From Methanocrinis alkalitolerans (GTDB lineage: Archaea > Halobacteriota > Methanosarcinia > Methanotrichales > Methanotrichaceae), in assembly GCF_029167205.1 (NCBI RefSeq), contig NZ_JARFPL010000008.1, positions 1 to 64,000 of the forward strand: a DNA stretch of 64,000 bases, in the 5' to 3' direction. The stretch's first letter is position 1. Each line of letters starts with the position of its first letter. The position numbers and the translations under genes are program-made. Under the pieces are notes generated by a model. The model did not search any database. It was not told where the DNA came from and worked only from the letters and a program-made list of their open reading frames with translations. Below are positions 35,410 to 43,991 of this stretch, in pieces.

Positions 35410-35807
35410 TCCGGGTCGATCCCCGTCTCTGCATCGGCTGCCTCTCCTGCTCCAACGTCTGCCCGAGACAGAACATAATCCGGACGCAGACGGAGGAGGA
35501 GAGGAGGATCCGCTGGAAGAGGTGCCGGGAGGAGTGCGACCTCTGCGTGGAACTCTGCCCCGCCGGGGCCCTCACCCTCGTTCCTATCGACGAATCGGCG
35601 CCGGAGCCGGAGGTCTCCTTCCCCCTCGTCGGATGCAGGATCTGTGGCCGCAGCTACGCCACCGAGCCGATGCTCCTGAGGGTCGAGGCGGCCCTCCCCA
35701 AATCCCAGAGCCCCGAATGGGTCCGGATCTGCCCGACCTGTCGGCGGACGGCGGAAGCGGAGAGGGCGACGGGGGATATGGTGGCGGCGAGGAGGAGAAG
35801 GGGGTGA
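35406..35807 (+). CDS. Ferredoxin-like iron-sulfur protein
   Basis: 133 aa. The N-terminal CIGCLSCSNVC and CREECDLCVELC motifs can hold two [4Fe-4S] clusters. A later region (CRICG ... CPTCRR) holds two more cysteine pairs and may bind a further cluster or zinc. It ends in a basic tail. It overlaps the four-cluster subunit by four bases and is the last gene of the glutamate synthase/molybdopterin-enzyme cluster. A TATA-like ATATAAAGG follows near 35865 for hisH. Confidence 0.85.
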   Translation: MIRVDPRLCIGCLSCSNVCPRQNIIRTQTEEERRIRWKRCREECDLCVELCPAGALTLVPIDESAPEPEVSFPLVGCRICGRSYATEPMLLRVEAALPKSQSPEWVRICPTCRRTAEAERATGDMVAARRRRG

Positions 35808-35938
35808 GGAGGCCGACACCCTCTTTCTCAGAATCCATACATTTGAATAAATATCCTGAAAAGGTATATAAAGGCCAGGCCGCCATCCCCTTCCGGCAAG
35901 GTCGGAGGATCCGATGAGCGTCATCAGGTGAACGAGAT

Positions 35939-36541
35939 TTGACGATAGCTGTAGTCGATTACGGGGTGGGAAATCTCTTTTCCATCTATAACGCCCTCGA
36001 CCGGATCGGGGCGGGGCCGAAGCTCGCGAGAGAGCCCGAGGAGATAGCGGGCTTCGATGGGATCGTCGTCCCCGGGGTCGGCTCCTTCGGCAGGTGCATG
36101 AGGAGGCTGACGCGGTTCGAGGAGCCGCTCCGAAGAGCTCTGGAGGAGGGGACGCCGGTATTGGGGATATGCGTCGGGATGCAGGTCCTCTTCGACGGAA
36201 GCGAGGAGAGCCCCGAGGAGGGGCTGGGATGGATCCGCGGCGACGTGGTCCGCCTCCCGGACTCGGTTCTCGTCCCCCAGATGGGATGGAACACCCTCTC
36301 GATAAAAAGGGAGATCGAGATCCTGGAGGGGATATCCGACGAGGACTTCTTCTACTTCGTCCACTCTTACCATTGCGTTCCAGAGGATAGATCGGTCCTG
36401 GCCGCCACCACCGACTACGGCACCGAGATCGCGGCGGCGGTATCGAGGGACAACCTCTTTGCGGTCCAGTTCCACCCCGAGAAGTCGGGAGAGAAGGGGC
36501 TCAAAATCCTGGAGAACTTCATGAGGTTTACGAGATGTTAG
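35939..36541 (+). CDS. hisH: Imidazole glycerol phosphate synthase, glutaminase subunit
   Basis: 200 aa from a TTG start with AGGTGA seven bases upstream. Class I amidotransferase for histidine and AICAR synthesis. The nucleophile lies in GICVGMQVLFDGSEE, and the His-Glu pair in QFHPEKSG. The start MTIAVVDYGVGNLFS and the oxyanion strand GIVVPGVGSFG are typical. It overlaps hisF by seven bases, and the two subunits form one channelled enzyme. Confidence 0.96.
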   Translation: MTIAVVDYGVGNLFSIYNALDRIGAGPKLAREPEEIAGFDGIVVPGVGSFGRCMRRLTRFEEPLRRALEEGTPVLGICVGMQVLFDGSEESPEEGLGWIRGDVVRLPDSVLVPQMGWNTLSIKREIEILEGISDEDFFYFVHSYHCVPEDRSVLAATTDYGTEIAAAVSRDNLFAVQFHPEKSGEKGLKILENFMRFTRC

Positions 36542-37347
36542 CACGGAGGATAATACCCTGCCTCGACTGCGACCTCGCCGTCCCCCAGGGGAGGGTGGTG
36601 AAGGGGGTCGAGTTCAAGCAGATCCGGTATGCTGGAGTTCCCTGGGAGCTTGCCACCCGGTACTACGAGGAGGGGGCTGACGAGATAGTATTTCTGGACA
36701 TCACCGCCTCCTCCGACCGGCGTGAGACGATGTTCAACGTCATCAGGGCGACGGCGAGGAACGTCTTCGTCCCCCTCGCCGTCGGCGGCGGAATCAAGAG
36801 CGTCGAAGACGTGAGGAGCGTCTTCAAGGCCGGAGCAGACAAGGTCACCGTAAACACCGCCGCCCTGAAGCGGCCCGAGATCATTTCGGAGATCGCCGAG
36901 GAGTATGGGAGCCAGGCCTGCGTCGTCGCCATTGACGCCAAGAGGAGGGATGACCCCGCCGAAGACAGGATTACCGTCCCCACCCAGCAAGGGGCATCAT
37001 GGTTCGAGGCCTCCTTCTACGGCGGGAGGGAGTTTACTGGGGTCGACGCGATAGCCTGGGCGATGAAGGCAGAAGCCCTCGGTGCCGGCGAGATCCTCCT
37101 CACCAGCATGGACCGGGACGGGACCTACGACGGCTTCGACATCCTCTTGACGGACGCCGTCTCCAAGAGGGTGAGGATACCTGTGATCGCCTCGGGCGGC
37201 TGCGGCAACGCCGATCACATATTAGAGGTGTTTCAAAAGACAGGGGCGTCGGCTGCCCTCGCCGCCAGCATATTCCACTATGGCGAGGCCTCCGTCGGCG
37301 AGGTGAAGAGCCACCTCGCCGAGAGGGGAGTACACGTCAGGATCTGA
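36535..37347 (+). CDS. hisF: Imidazole glycerol phosphate synthase, cyclase subunit
   Basis: 270 aa TIM barrel. The first catalytic Asp lies in RIIPCLDCDL and the second in LTSMDRDGTYDGFD. Phosphate-binding segments VGGGIKS and VIASGGCGNADH are intact. It makes imidazole glycerol phosphate using ammonia from HisH, and overlaps hisH by seven bases. The 37348-37498 gap downstream shows nothing recognisable. Confidence 0.96.
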   Translation: MLARRIIPCLDCDLAVPQGRVVKGVEFKQIRYAGVPWELATRYYEEGADEIVFLDITASSDRRETMFNVIRATARNVFVPLAVGGGIKSVEDVRSVFKAGADKVTVNTAALKRPEIISEIAEEYGSQACVVAIDAKRRDDPAEDRITVPTQQGASWFEASFYGGREFTGVDAIAWAMKAEALGAGEILLTSMDRDGTYDGFDILLTDAVSKRVRIPVIASGGCGNADHILEVFQKTGASAALAASIFHYGEASVGEVKSHLAERGVHVRI

Positions 37348-37498
37348 TCTCTCGCTCAAGGGTTCGGCGATGGCGTCGGGGTGGAGGGATTCGATCGAGG
37401 TCGAGTTGAGAAGATGGGGCAGTTGCAGAGGGGGCCGTTCCCGAGGGAGAGGTTGCGTCCTCCGGGAGGATGAAGGAGATCTTCTGCGCCCCGGATCT

Positions 37499-37879
37499 TC
37501 AGCTGGAGATCAGCTCTTTTAGCTTCTTTATGCTCTCCATCGTCAGGGCCGACTCTTGCTGTTTCTCCATCTCGAAATGCTTTATGATCTCGTCTATGGG
37601 GGTCAGAAGCGAGTAGACCTTCATCGGCCTTCCCTTGCCGCCCCTCCTCACCTCCTTCTCGCTCACCCACCCGTTCTCGCGCAGCGCCCGCATCGCTATG
37701 CTCACCTCAGGCTGCCTGAGGTTCGATCCCATCTCGATATCCCGAGAGGACGCTTCGTCGACGTTGGCCAGGTACGTTATCAGGATGGCCACGTTCCTCT
37801 GGACCCCGAGGCTCCTCAGGGTCTCCGCGAACTCCAGATCCTTATCGTCCAGGACCTTCACTGTGCTCTCCTTCATCAT
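37499..37879 (-). CDS. Winged-helix transcriptional regulator
   Basis: About 126 aa. LEFAETLRSLGVQRNVAILITYLA, then ASSRDIEMGSNLRQPEVSIAMRALRENGWVSEKEV forms the winged helix-turn-helix, with GGKGRPMKVYSL as the wing, and a C-terminal helix probably for dimerisation. This resembles the predicted archaeal regulators of the MarR/TrmB-like group. Target unknown. GTG at 37885 and ATG at 37876 are other possible starts. A TTTAAAATAA box about 15-25 bp upstream suggests a short leader, as in many auto-regulated archaeal genes. Confidence 0.8.
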   Translation of the reverse strand: MMKESTVKVLDDKDLEFAETLRSLGVQRNVAILITYLANVDEASSRDIEMGSNLRQPEVSIAMRALRENGWVSEKEVRRGGKGRPMKVYSLLTPIDEIIKHFEMEKQQESALTMESIKKLKELISS

Positions 37880-37885
37880 GGTCAC

Positions 37886-38194
37886 CGGGGATTATTTTAA
37901 ATTTTGTTCTAACAAATACTTAATCATATAAATAATTTATTTCGAAGAGAGTTACATAAATCATAAGATGAGGGTTCCTATTTGGCGGCGTCGATGGAGG
38001 CTTCCCTCTGGGGTCGTGACGAGATCGTAGAGGAGCCCGGATCTCGACGGAAGAGACCCTCAACGTAAAAGAGCTAATTATCGGAGAGTTTTGGCGGGGC
38101 CGGACCACGACCCCTCCAACCTATCCGGCCGTCGCTGCTAATTTTGCCGCTCCGGCCAAAACTCGCCCATTAAGATCAGGTCGATCCGATGAGA
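37886..38194. other. 309-bp spacer with promoter of the winged-helix regulator
   Basis: The leftmost 90 bp is AT-rich and holds the TATA-like box of the regulator (about 37891-37903). The rest is GC-rich with only short shadow frames. No RNA gene is recognised. Confidence 0.4.
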
Positions 38195-38386
38195 TCAGTA
38201 TCGTCTCGGGGATCTTGCGGGTCTGTGCTTCTGATAACATTCGCTGCAGTACACCGGCCTCGATCCGTCGGGCTTGAAGGGAACCTTGGTCTCCTTGCCG
38301 CAATCCGCACAGGTCGCGTCGTGCATCTCTCTGGGGCCTCTGTCGAAGCCGCCTCTACGTCCTCGTCTATCGTCCATCATATTCAC
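38195..38386 (-). CDS. Small CxxC-x17-CxxC zinc-binding protein
   Basis: 63 aa. A basic Arg/Gly-rich N-terminus (DDRRGRRGGFDRG) is followed by CADCGKETKVPFKPDGSRP and YCSECYQKHR, the CxxC-x17-CxxC pattern of a small protein family seen mainly in archaea and candidate-phylum bacteria. It is probably a nucleic-acid or ribosome-associated zinc ribbon; function is not established. A CTAAAAAGG box about 15-25 bp before the ATG indicates a leaderless or short-leader transcript. Confidence 0.75.
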   Translation of the reverse strand: MNMMDDRRGRRGGFDRGPREMHDATCADCGKETKVPFKPDGSRPVYCSECYQKHRPARSPRRY

Positions 38387-38549
38387 GTACCTTTTTAGGT
38401 CTTCGATTCCGAAGAACCGACGGTGCTGGCGAGATCCCCAAAGAGGTCATCTTCGCAAGCTGAGATGGGTGCTCACGCCATGAAGATATACCTGTTGGTA
38501 GATCTGAGACGGTTCCGGCCTCGTCGCCTCTCGTGCCCCCTCCCGAACG

Positions 38550-38558
38550 TTTAAAATA
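38550..38558 (+). promoter_or_regulatory. TATA box of the 38587 gene
   Basis: TTTAAAATA lies about 29 bp before the ATG at 38587, so the transcript is probably leaderless. Confidence 0.5.
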
Positions 38559-38586
38559 CGCCCTCGACCCCGGAAGAGCTAGTAAT

Positions 38587-39375
38587 ATGACCGGAAGGTT
38601 CGCCGTCCCAGTGATCTTGGGAGCTCTCCTCGCGGCCCTGGCGGCGGGCTGCATCCAGGAGGAGGCTTCCATCGCCGAAGAGGTTGCTGTCCACGGCTTC
38701 AGGGTGGTGGCGGTCTACCCCCATGATCCCGGGGCCTATACCCAGGGGCTGGCTTATAGAGACGGCATCCTCTACGAGGGGACGGGCCTTTACGGCAGGT
38801 CGGGCCTCCGGGAGACGGTCCTGGAGACGGGGGAGGTGACGAGATACCGGGGTTTGCCTCCTCAGCTATTCGGCGAGGGGATCGTCTTATGGGAGGATCT
38901 CCTCGTCCAGCTCACCTGGAGGTCGGGAATCGGCCTCGTCTGGGAGCTCGATGACCTCACCTTAGTCCGAACCTTCAGCTATACGACGGAGGGGTGGGGT
39001 ATCACAAGCGACGGCCGCCGCCTGATCATGAGCGACGGCACCTCAAAGCTCCGGTTCCTGGACCCCGAAACCTTCGGGGTTACCGGAGAGGTGGAGGTCA
39101 TGGCGGAGGGGCGCCCCCTCACCCGGATCAACGAGCTGGAGTACGTCGATGGGCTCGTCTACGCCAACGTCTGGAAGACGGATATGATCGCCGTCATATC
39201 TCCAGAGACGGGGGAGGTGACGGCCTGGATCGACCTCTCCGGCCTTCTCACCGAGGAGGAGCGTCGCGCAGCAGACGTCCTCAACGGGATAGCCTACGAC
39301 CCCGAGACGGGACGGCTCTTCGTAACAGGGAAGCACTGGCCGAAGCTCTTCGAGATCGAGATCGCGACCGTATGA
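38587..39375 (+). CDS. Glutamine cyclotransferase-like lipoprotein
   Basis: 262 aa. The signal ends in the lipobox LAAGC, so the protein is probably lipid-anchored outside the cell. The mature part follows the glutaminyl-peptide cyclotransferase beta-propeller (PF05096): YPHDPGAYTQGLAYRDGILYEGTGLYGRSGL, EGWGITSDGRRLIMSDGTSKLRFLDP, INELEYVDGLVYANVW and VLNGIAYDPETGRLFVTGKHWPKLFEI. Plant-type enzymes of this family form N-terminal pyroglutamate; the archaeal role is not known. Confidence 0.85.
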   Translation: MTGRFAVPVILGALLAALAAGCIQEEASIAEEVAVHGFRVVAVYPHDPGAYTQGLAYRDGILYEGTGLYGRSGLRETVLETGEVTRYRGLPPQLFGEGIVLWEDLLVQLTWRSGIGLVWELDDLTLVRTFSYTTEGWGITSDGRRLIMSDGTSKLRFLDPETFGVTGEVEVMAEGRPLTRINELEYVDGLVYANVWKTDMIAVISPETGEVTAWIDLSGLLTEEERRAADVLNGIAYDPETGRLFVTGKHWPKLFEIEIATV

Positions 39376-39473
39376 CTGCCGAGATCCTCGACGGGGTCCT
39401 GATGAGAGCGGCTCGATATTGTGAAGTTAATTTTAATACATAGCAGCTTTATCTTGAGGTCAGAGGTTTAAAT

Positions 39474-40745
39474 ATGCTTCAAGATCGCACTCACAAACTC
39501 GGAGTCGTCGGCTGGATCGCCCTGGCCGTCTTCCTCTGTGCCGGGTTGGGCCAGGCGGCGGACTCCAGCGACGATTCAAACGTCACCATCGATCTGCCGG
39601 AGGTCCCTGCCCTGGTGGCGAACGCCACCTCTTCTCTCCCCGAGATGGAGGCGAACGATCAGGAGAACGCCACCTCTTCTCTCCCCGAGATGGAGGCGAA
39701 CGATCAGGAGAACGCCACCGAGTCCGTCGCAGAGACCGAGAGCGAGACGGCAACGTCGACGCAGGCTGCAACTCCGCCAGATGAGGTCTCCGTCGGGGCC
39801 TCCGACGTGACGACGGCCGACGGAGTGAACGCCACCGTCCCCGAGACCGTCCCTGAGACCGTTTCCGAGACCGTCCCTGAGACCGTTTCCGAGACCGTCC
39901 CTGAGACCGTTTCCGAGACCGTTCCTGAGACCGTTTCCGAGACCGTCCCTGAGACCGTCCCTGAGACCGTTCCTGAGACCGTTCCTGAGATCGTCCCTGA
40001 GACCGTTTCCGAGACGGTCGAGGTGGAGGTCGGAGAGGCTTTGACGGCGACCCACGAAGTATGTCTCAACGGCTGCAGCTACACCACCATCCAGGCGGCC
40101 GTGGACGCCGCCGTCGACGGCGATCTGGTGGAGGTGGGGAGCGGGACCTATAACGAGAACGTCATCGTCGACAAAAGGATCACCCTTCGAGGGGTAGACA
40201 CCGGCGAAGGGGCGGCCGTGGTGAACGCCCAGGGCAACGGCAGCGGAATCGTCCTCCAAGCCGGCGGGGCAGTCCTTGAGGGGCTATACGTCACCAACGC
40301 CGGACCGTATCCCAGCGCCGGGATCGAGGTCGTCTCCAGCGATAATATCATCGCCGGATGCTCCATCTGGAACAGCGGATGGTGGGGGATCTACCTGAAG
40401 GGCGCAAGCTCCAACAACACCGTCACCGAGACGATCATATCCAACAGCGTCAACGACGGGATCATGGTCTACAGGGCTCCAGGAAACCGTTTCATAGAGA
40501 ACACCGTGGCCAACAACGGTGACAACGGGATCCAGATCCTCGAATCCGAAAACAGCGTCGTCGAGAGGAGCATAATCGGCAACAATACCAACTCGGGGAT
40601 ATCCGTCGAGGATTCGGGGAACGCCGTAGTCAGGGGGAACGTGATCAGCTACAACAATCTGGGGATTCACCTCTCAGCCTCCGCGATAGACAGGGTGGGG
40701 CCCAACAGGTTCATCGGGAACGGGCAGGAGATGGCCGTAGCCTAG
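39474..40745 (+). CDS. Repeat-rich secreted beta-helix surface protein (NosD-like)
   Basis: 423 aa. Signal peptide, then a low-complexity Glu/Thr/Val/Pro region: two exact 45-bp copies at 39621-39665 and 39666-39710 encode NATSSLPEMEANDQE, and about 39838-40020 encodes some 15 tandem ETVP/ETVS units of 12 bp. From about residue 205 a right-handed parallel beta-helix follows (TIQAAVDAAVDGDLVEVGSGTY, NNTVTETIISNSVNDGIMVY, RGNVISYNNLGIHL), like NosD/pectate-lyase-type surface proteins. The acidic spacer probably lifts the domain from the cell surface. A TTTTAATA box near 39431 and AGAGGT precede the ATG. Confidence 0.8.
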   Translation: MLQDRTHKLGVVGWIALAVFLCAGLGQAADSSDDSNVTIDLPEVPALVANATSSLPEMEANDQENATSSLPEMEANDQENATESVAETESETATSTQAATPPDEVSVGASDVTTADGVNATVPETVPETVSETVPETVSETVPETVSETVPETVSETVPETVPETVPETVPEIVPETVSETVEVEVGEALTATHEVCLNGCSYTTIQAAVDAAVDGDLVEVGSGTYNENVIVDKRITLRGVDTGEGAAVVNAQGNGSGIVLQAGGAVLEGLYVTNAGPYPSAGIEVVSSDNIIAGCSIWNSGWWGIYLKGASSNNTVTETIISNSVNDGIMVYRAPGNRFIENTVANNGDNGIQILESENSVVERSIIGNNTNSGISVEDSGNAVVRGNVISYNNLGIHLSASAIDRVGPNRFIGNGQEMAVA

Positions 40746-40869
40746 GAACAGCTGGCTATCGCCCGGATCCTCCCGGAGGATCCGGCCAGATCTCTTTTTT
40801 CCGTCTTATAGGCCCGGCCCGACCCGCTCGAAACCGATTTAACCCACGAAGGTCAGATACCATCCCCAG

Positions 40870-42051
40870 ATGCAAGATTATTCCGTCAATCAGTTCTTAC
40901 AGCTCGCAAAGACTCCGAAGATCGATGTCGAGGTCTGCGACGTCACCCTGAGAGACGGTGAGCAGATGCCCGGCGTCGTCTTCAGGCCGGACGAGAAGAT
41001 GGATATCGCCATCAAGCTGGACGAGGTGGGGGTGGAGATCATCGAGGCCGGCTTTCCCGTCGTCTCGGAGGCGGAAAAAAGGGCTGTCCAGGACATAACG
41101 AACCTCGCCCTCGACGCCAAGATCTCGGTCCTCTCTCGGTCCGTCCCCAAAGACGTGGAGGTGGCCCTGGAGTGCGACGTCGACATGATCAGCGTCTTCA
41201 TAGCCACATCAGAGCTCCACCTCAAGTACAAGCTCCACATGACCTGTGCCGAGGCCGTCAGGTGCGCCTTAGAGACGGTGGAGTACGCCAAAGATCACGG
41301 CCTCATCGTCAGGTTCAGCGCGGAGGACGCCACCCGTACCGACTTAGAGCTTTTGAAGAAGCTGTACAGAAAGGCGGAGGAATACAGGGCGGATTACGTC
41401 AGCATCGCCGATACCGTGGGGATCCTCAACCCCAGGACCGCCGGCTACCTCGTCGGCGAGATCAAAAAGGAGGTGAATATCCCCATATGCATGCACTGCC
41501 ACGACGACCTGGGGATGGCCACCGCCAACACCATCGCGGCGGCGGAGGCGGGGGCGAAGCAGCTCCACACCACCGTCAACGGGATCGGTGAGAGGAGCGG
41601 GAACACCCCCCTGGAGGAGCTCCTCGTCGCCCTCAGGGTCCACCACTCCGTCGACCGGTACGACACCACAAAGCTCACACCCCTATCGAAGCTCGTCCAG
41701 AGCAGCTCGGGGGTGATCATGCCGAAGAACAAGGCCGTCGTCGGCGAGAACGCCTTCGCCCACGAGTCGGGGATCCACGTCGCCGCGGTCCTCGAAGAGC
41801 CCCGAACCTACGAGCTCTACTCCCCCGAGATGGTCGGCTCGGCGAGGAGGATCATCATCGGAAAGCATACCGGGGCCAAGGCCCTCAAGTACATCACAAA
41901 GAAGATGGGCTACGACCTCAAGAGGGACGAGATATGCCTCCTGGCCGAGAAGGTGAAGAGGTGCAGCGAGTTCAAGCGGCCCATCTCCTGCGACGAGCTC
42001 CGAAAGCTGATCCACGACCTGGAGATCGAGATAGTCTATCCCGACCTCTGA
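40870..42051 (+). CDS. aksA: Homocitrate synthase, AksA type
   Basis: 393 aa. Condenses acetyl-CoA with 2-oxoglutarate and longer oxo-acids in 7-mercaptoheptanoate (coenzyme B) synthesis. The DRE-TIM signature CDVTLRDGEQMPGV, the HCHDDLGMA metal site and the second-signature region TTVNGIGERSGNTPLEEL are intact. Absence of the C-terminal LeuA regulatory domain and the length favour AksA over 2-isopropylmalate synthase, but citramalate synthase-type specificity cannot be excluded from sequence alone. A GATTTAAC box lies upstream near 40838. Confidence 0.88.
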   Translation: MQDYSVNQFLQLAKTPKIDVEVCDVTLRDGEQMPGVVFRPDEKMDIAIKLDEVGVEIIEAGFPVVSEAEKRAVQDITNLALDAKISVLSRSVPKDVEVALECDVDMISVFIATSELHLKYKLHMTCAEAVRCALETVEYAKDHGLIVRFSAEDATRTDLELLKKLYRKAEEYRADYVSIADTVGILNPRTAGYLVGEIKKEVNIPICMHCHDDLGMATANTIAAAEAGAKQLHTTVNGIGERSGNTPLEELLVALRVHHSVDRYDTTKLTPLSKLVQSSSGVIMPKNKAVVGENAFAHESGIHVAAVLEEPRTYELYSPEMVGSARRIIIGKHTGAKALKYITKKMGYDLKRDEICLLAEKVKRCSEFKRPISCDELRKLIHDLEIEIVYPDL

Positions 42052-42095
42052 AATCTCCAGGTCGTTGGTCATACGATTTTTGATGAGGCGATAGA

Positions 42096-43859
42096 TTGAG
42101 CGGCACCGGGCTGATCCTCAGGGCGGACCTCTCCAGGGGGACGACGAGAGAAGAGAGGATCGATCCGTCGATAAACGCCCGTTTTGTGGGGGGGAGGGGG
42201 CTGGGGGTGAAGATCGTCTCCGACGAGACAGACCCACGATCCGATCCCCTCGCCCCGGAGAGGAGGATCGTCTTCGCCGCCGGACCGCTATCGGGGACCG
42301 GGGCGCCCACCTCGGGAAGGTTCTCGGCCTCCTTCAAGTCTCCCCTCACCGGCCTTCTCACCGACAGCAACTGCGGCGGATTCTTCGGCCCCTGGATCAA
42401 GAGGGCGGGCTACGACGCCATCGTCCTCCAGGGGAGGGCGGAGGCGCCCTCCTACCTCGTCGTCTCCGACGAGGGGTCGGATATCCTCGGTGCCCAGGAC
42501 CTCTGGGGCGAACTGACGGGGGAGACGAACAGGATCTTGGAGGAGAGGCACCACGGAAAGGTCGCCTGCATCGGCCCCGCCGGGGAGAGGTCCGCCCTCA
42601 TATCCAACGTCATCGTCAACGGCAGAAGGGCCCTGGGGAGGGGCGGACTGGGGGCGGTGATGGGCTCGAAGAACCTGAAGGCCGTCGTCATCTCCGGAAA
42701 GAGGAGGGTGGAGGTGGAGGACGAACGGAGGTTCAAAGACGCCGTCGATAGGGCGAGGTCCCTCATCGATCGGAAGCTCGCCGGAGGCTGGGGGCTCGCC
42801 TCCTCGGGGACGGCGTCGATCCTGGGCCCTTTGAACGTCAGCGGGATCCTCCCTGTGAAGAACTTCCAGGCTTCCCAGTGGCCCTTCGAGAGGGCTGAAG
42901 AGGTCGGCGGCGAGAGGCTCCGCCGGGATATGTTCTCCGGGAGGCAAGGCTGCGCCACCTGCCCCGTCGTCTGCGGCCACTGGGCGAAGCTCCCCGGCGG
43001 GGAGACGGTCAAGGGGCCCGAGTTTGAGACCCTCTGGTCCTTCGGCCCCAACCTCGATTGCTCCGACCTCCTCACCATCGTCAGGGCCGGAGATCTCTGC
43101 GACCAGTACGGCCTCGATTCGATCTCTACAGGATCGACGATGGCTGCGGCGGCAGAGCTTTTAGATCGGGGGATGATCCAAGGGGTCTGTGGATGGAACG
43201 ACCCCGCCCGGATCCTGGATACGATAAAGAAGATCGGGGAGGTGGAGGATGAGGGTGAAGAGCTCGCCGCCGGAGCGAGGAGGCTCTGCAGGGGTCGGGG
43301 CGTCCCCGAGGCGTCGATGGACTGCCACGGCCTCGAGCTTCCTGCCTACGATCCCCGGGGCGCCCAGGGGATGGGGCTCGCCTACGCCACCTCCAACCGG
43401 GGCGGCTGCCACATGAGGGCGTACACCGTCCTCTCGGAGCTCTCTGGTAGGGCCGAGAGGTTCTCCACCGAGGGGAAGGCGGAGCTGGTGATGAGGATGC
43501 AGGACGAGACCGCCTTAGTCGACTCCCTGGTCCTCTGCAGGTTCGTACAGCCTCTCCTGGGAGAAAAAATCCCTTGCGACCTTTACAACGGGGCCGAGGG
43601 CTCGGATATCGGACCCGAGGAGCTCTTGGAGATCGGGGGGAGGATATTCAACCTGGAGAGGCTCTTCAACCTAGGGGCCGGGATATCTGAGGAGACCCTC
43701 CCCAGGAGGCTCCTGGAGGAGGGGGTCGCTGATGGTCCCTCGAAGGGAAGGGTCGTCAGCCTCGACGAGATGCTGGTGGAGTACCGGAGGCTCCGGGGGT
43801 GGACCCGCGAGGGAGAGATCCGGGATGAGACCATGAGGAGATACGGCCTATCCCCTTAA
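42096..43859 (+). CDS. Tungsten-dependent aldehyde:ferredoxin oxidoreductase family protein
   Basis: 587 aa from a TTG start. Oxidises aldehydes to acids with ferredoxin reduction; here the substrate is unknown. The N-terminal AOR domain shows FVGGRGLGVKIV, GPLSGTGAPTSGRFSASFKSPLTG and GRGGLGAVMGSKNLKAV. Fe-S ligands lie in GCATCPVVCGHW near residue 290 and a later Cys (LVLCRF). The order of domains is that of AOR/formaldehyde oxidoreductases. It lies 44 bp after aksA on the same strand. Confidence 0.9.
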   Translation: MSGTGLILRADLSRGTTREERIDPSINARFVGGRGLGVKIVSDETDPRSDPLAPERRIVFAAGPLSGTGAPTSGRFSASFKSPLTGLLTDSNCGGFFGPWIKRAGYDAIVLQGRAEAPSYLVVSDEGSDILGAQDLWGELTGETNRILEERHHGKVACIGPAGERSALISNVIVNGRRALGRGGLGAVMGSKNLKAVVISGKRRVEVEDERRFKDAVDRARSLIDRKLAGGWGLASSGTASILGPLNVSGILPVKNFQASQWPFERAEEVGGERLRRDMFSGRQGCATCPVVCGHWAKLPGGETVKGPEFETLWSFGPNLDCSDLLTIVRAGDLCDQYGLDSISTGSTMAAAAELLDRGMIQGVCGWNDPARILDTIKKIGEVEDEGEELAAGARRLCRGRGVPEASMDCHGLELPAYDPRGAQGMGLAYATSNRGGCHMRAYTVLSELSGRAERFSTEGKAELVMRMQDETALVDSLVLCRFVQPLLGEKIPCDLYNGAEGSDIGPEELLEIGGRIFNLERLFNLGAGISEETLPRRLLEEGVADGPSKGRVVSLDEMLVEYRRLRGWTREGEIRDETMRRYGLSP

Positions 43860-43991
43860 TTTGCCGGGGCCTTAGAGGGGTCTTTTCGGAGTACCATCGG
43901 AGATGACGCAACCACCACCGTCAAATAGGGGGGGAAGTTCTCCTAAAGGGGCCGGACCGGTGGGTCCCCATTCATATGGAGGTGGAGAAGG

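Noticed and set aside
39838..40020. Tandem repeats as a CRISPR array
   Set aside because: Units are 12 bp, without spacers, in frame, and code for ETVP/ETVS.
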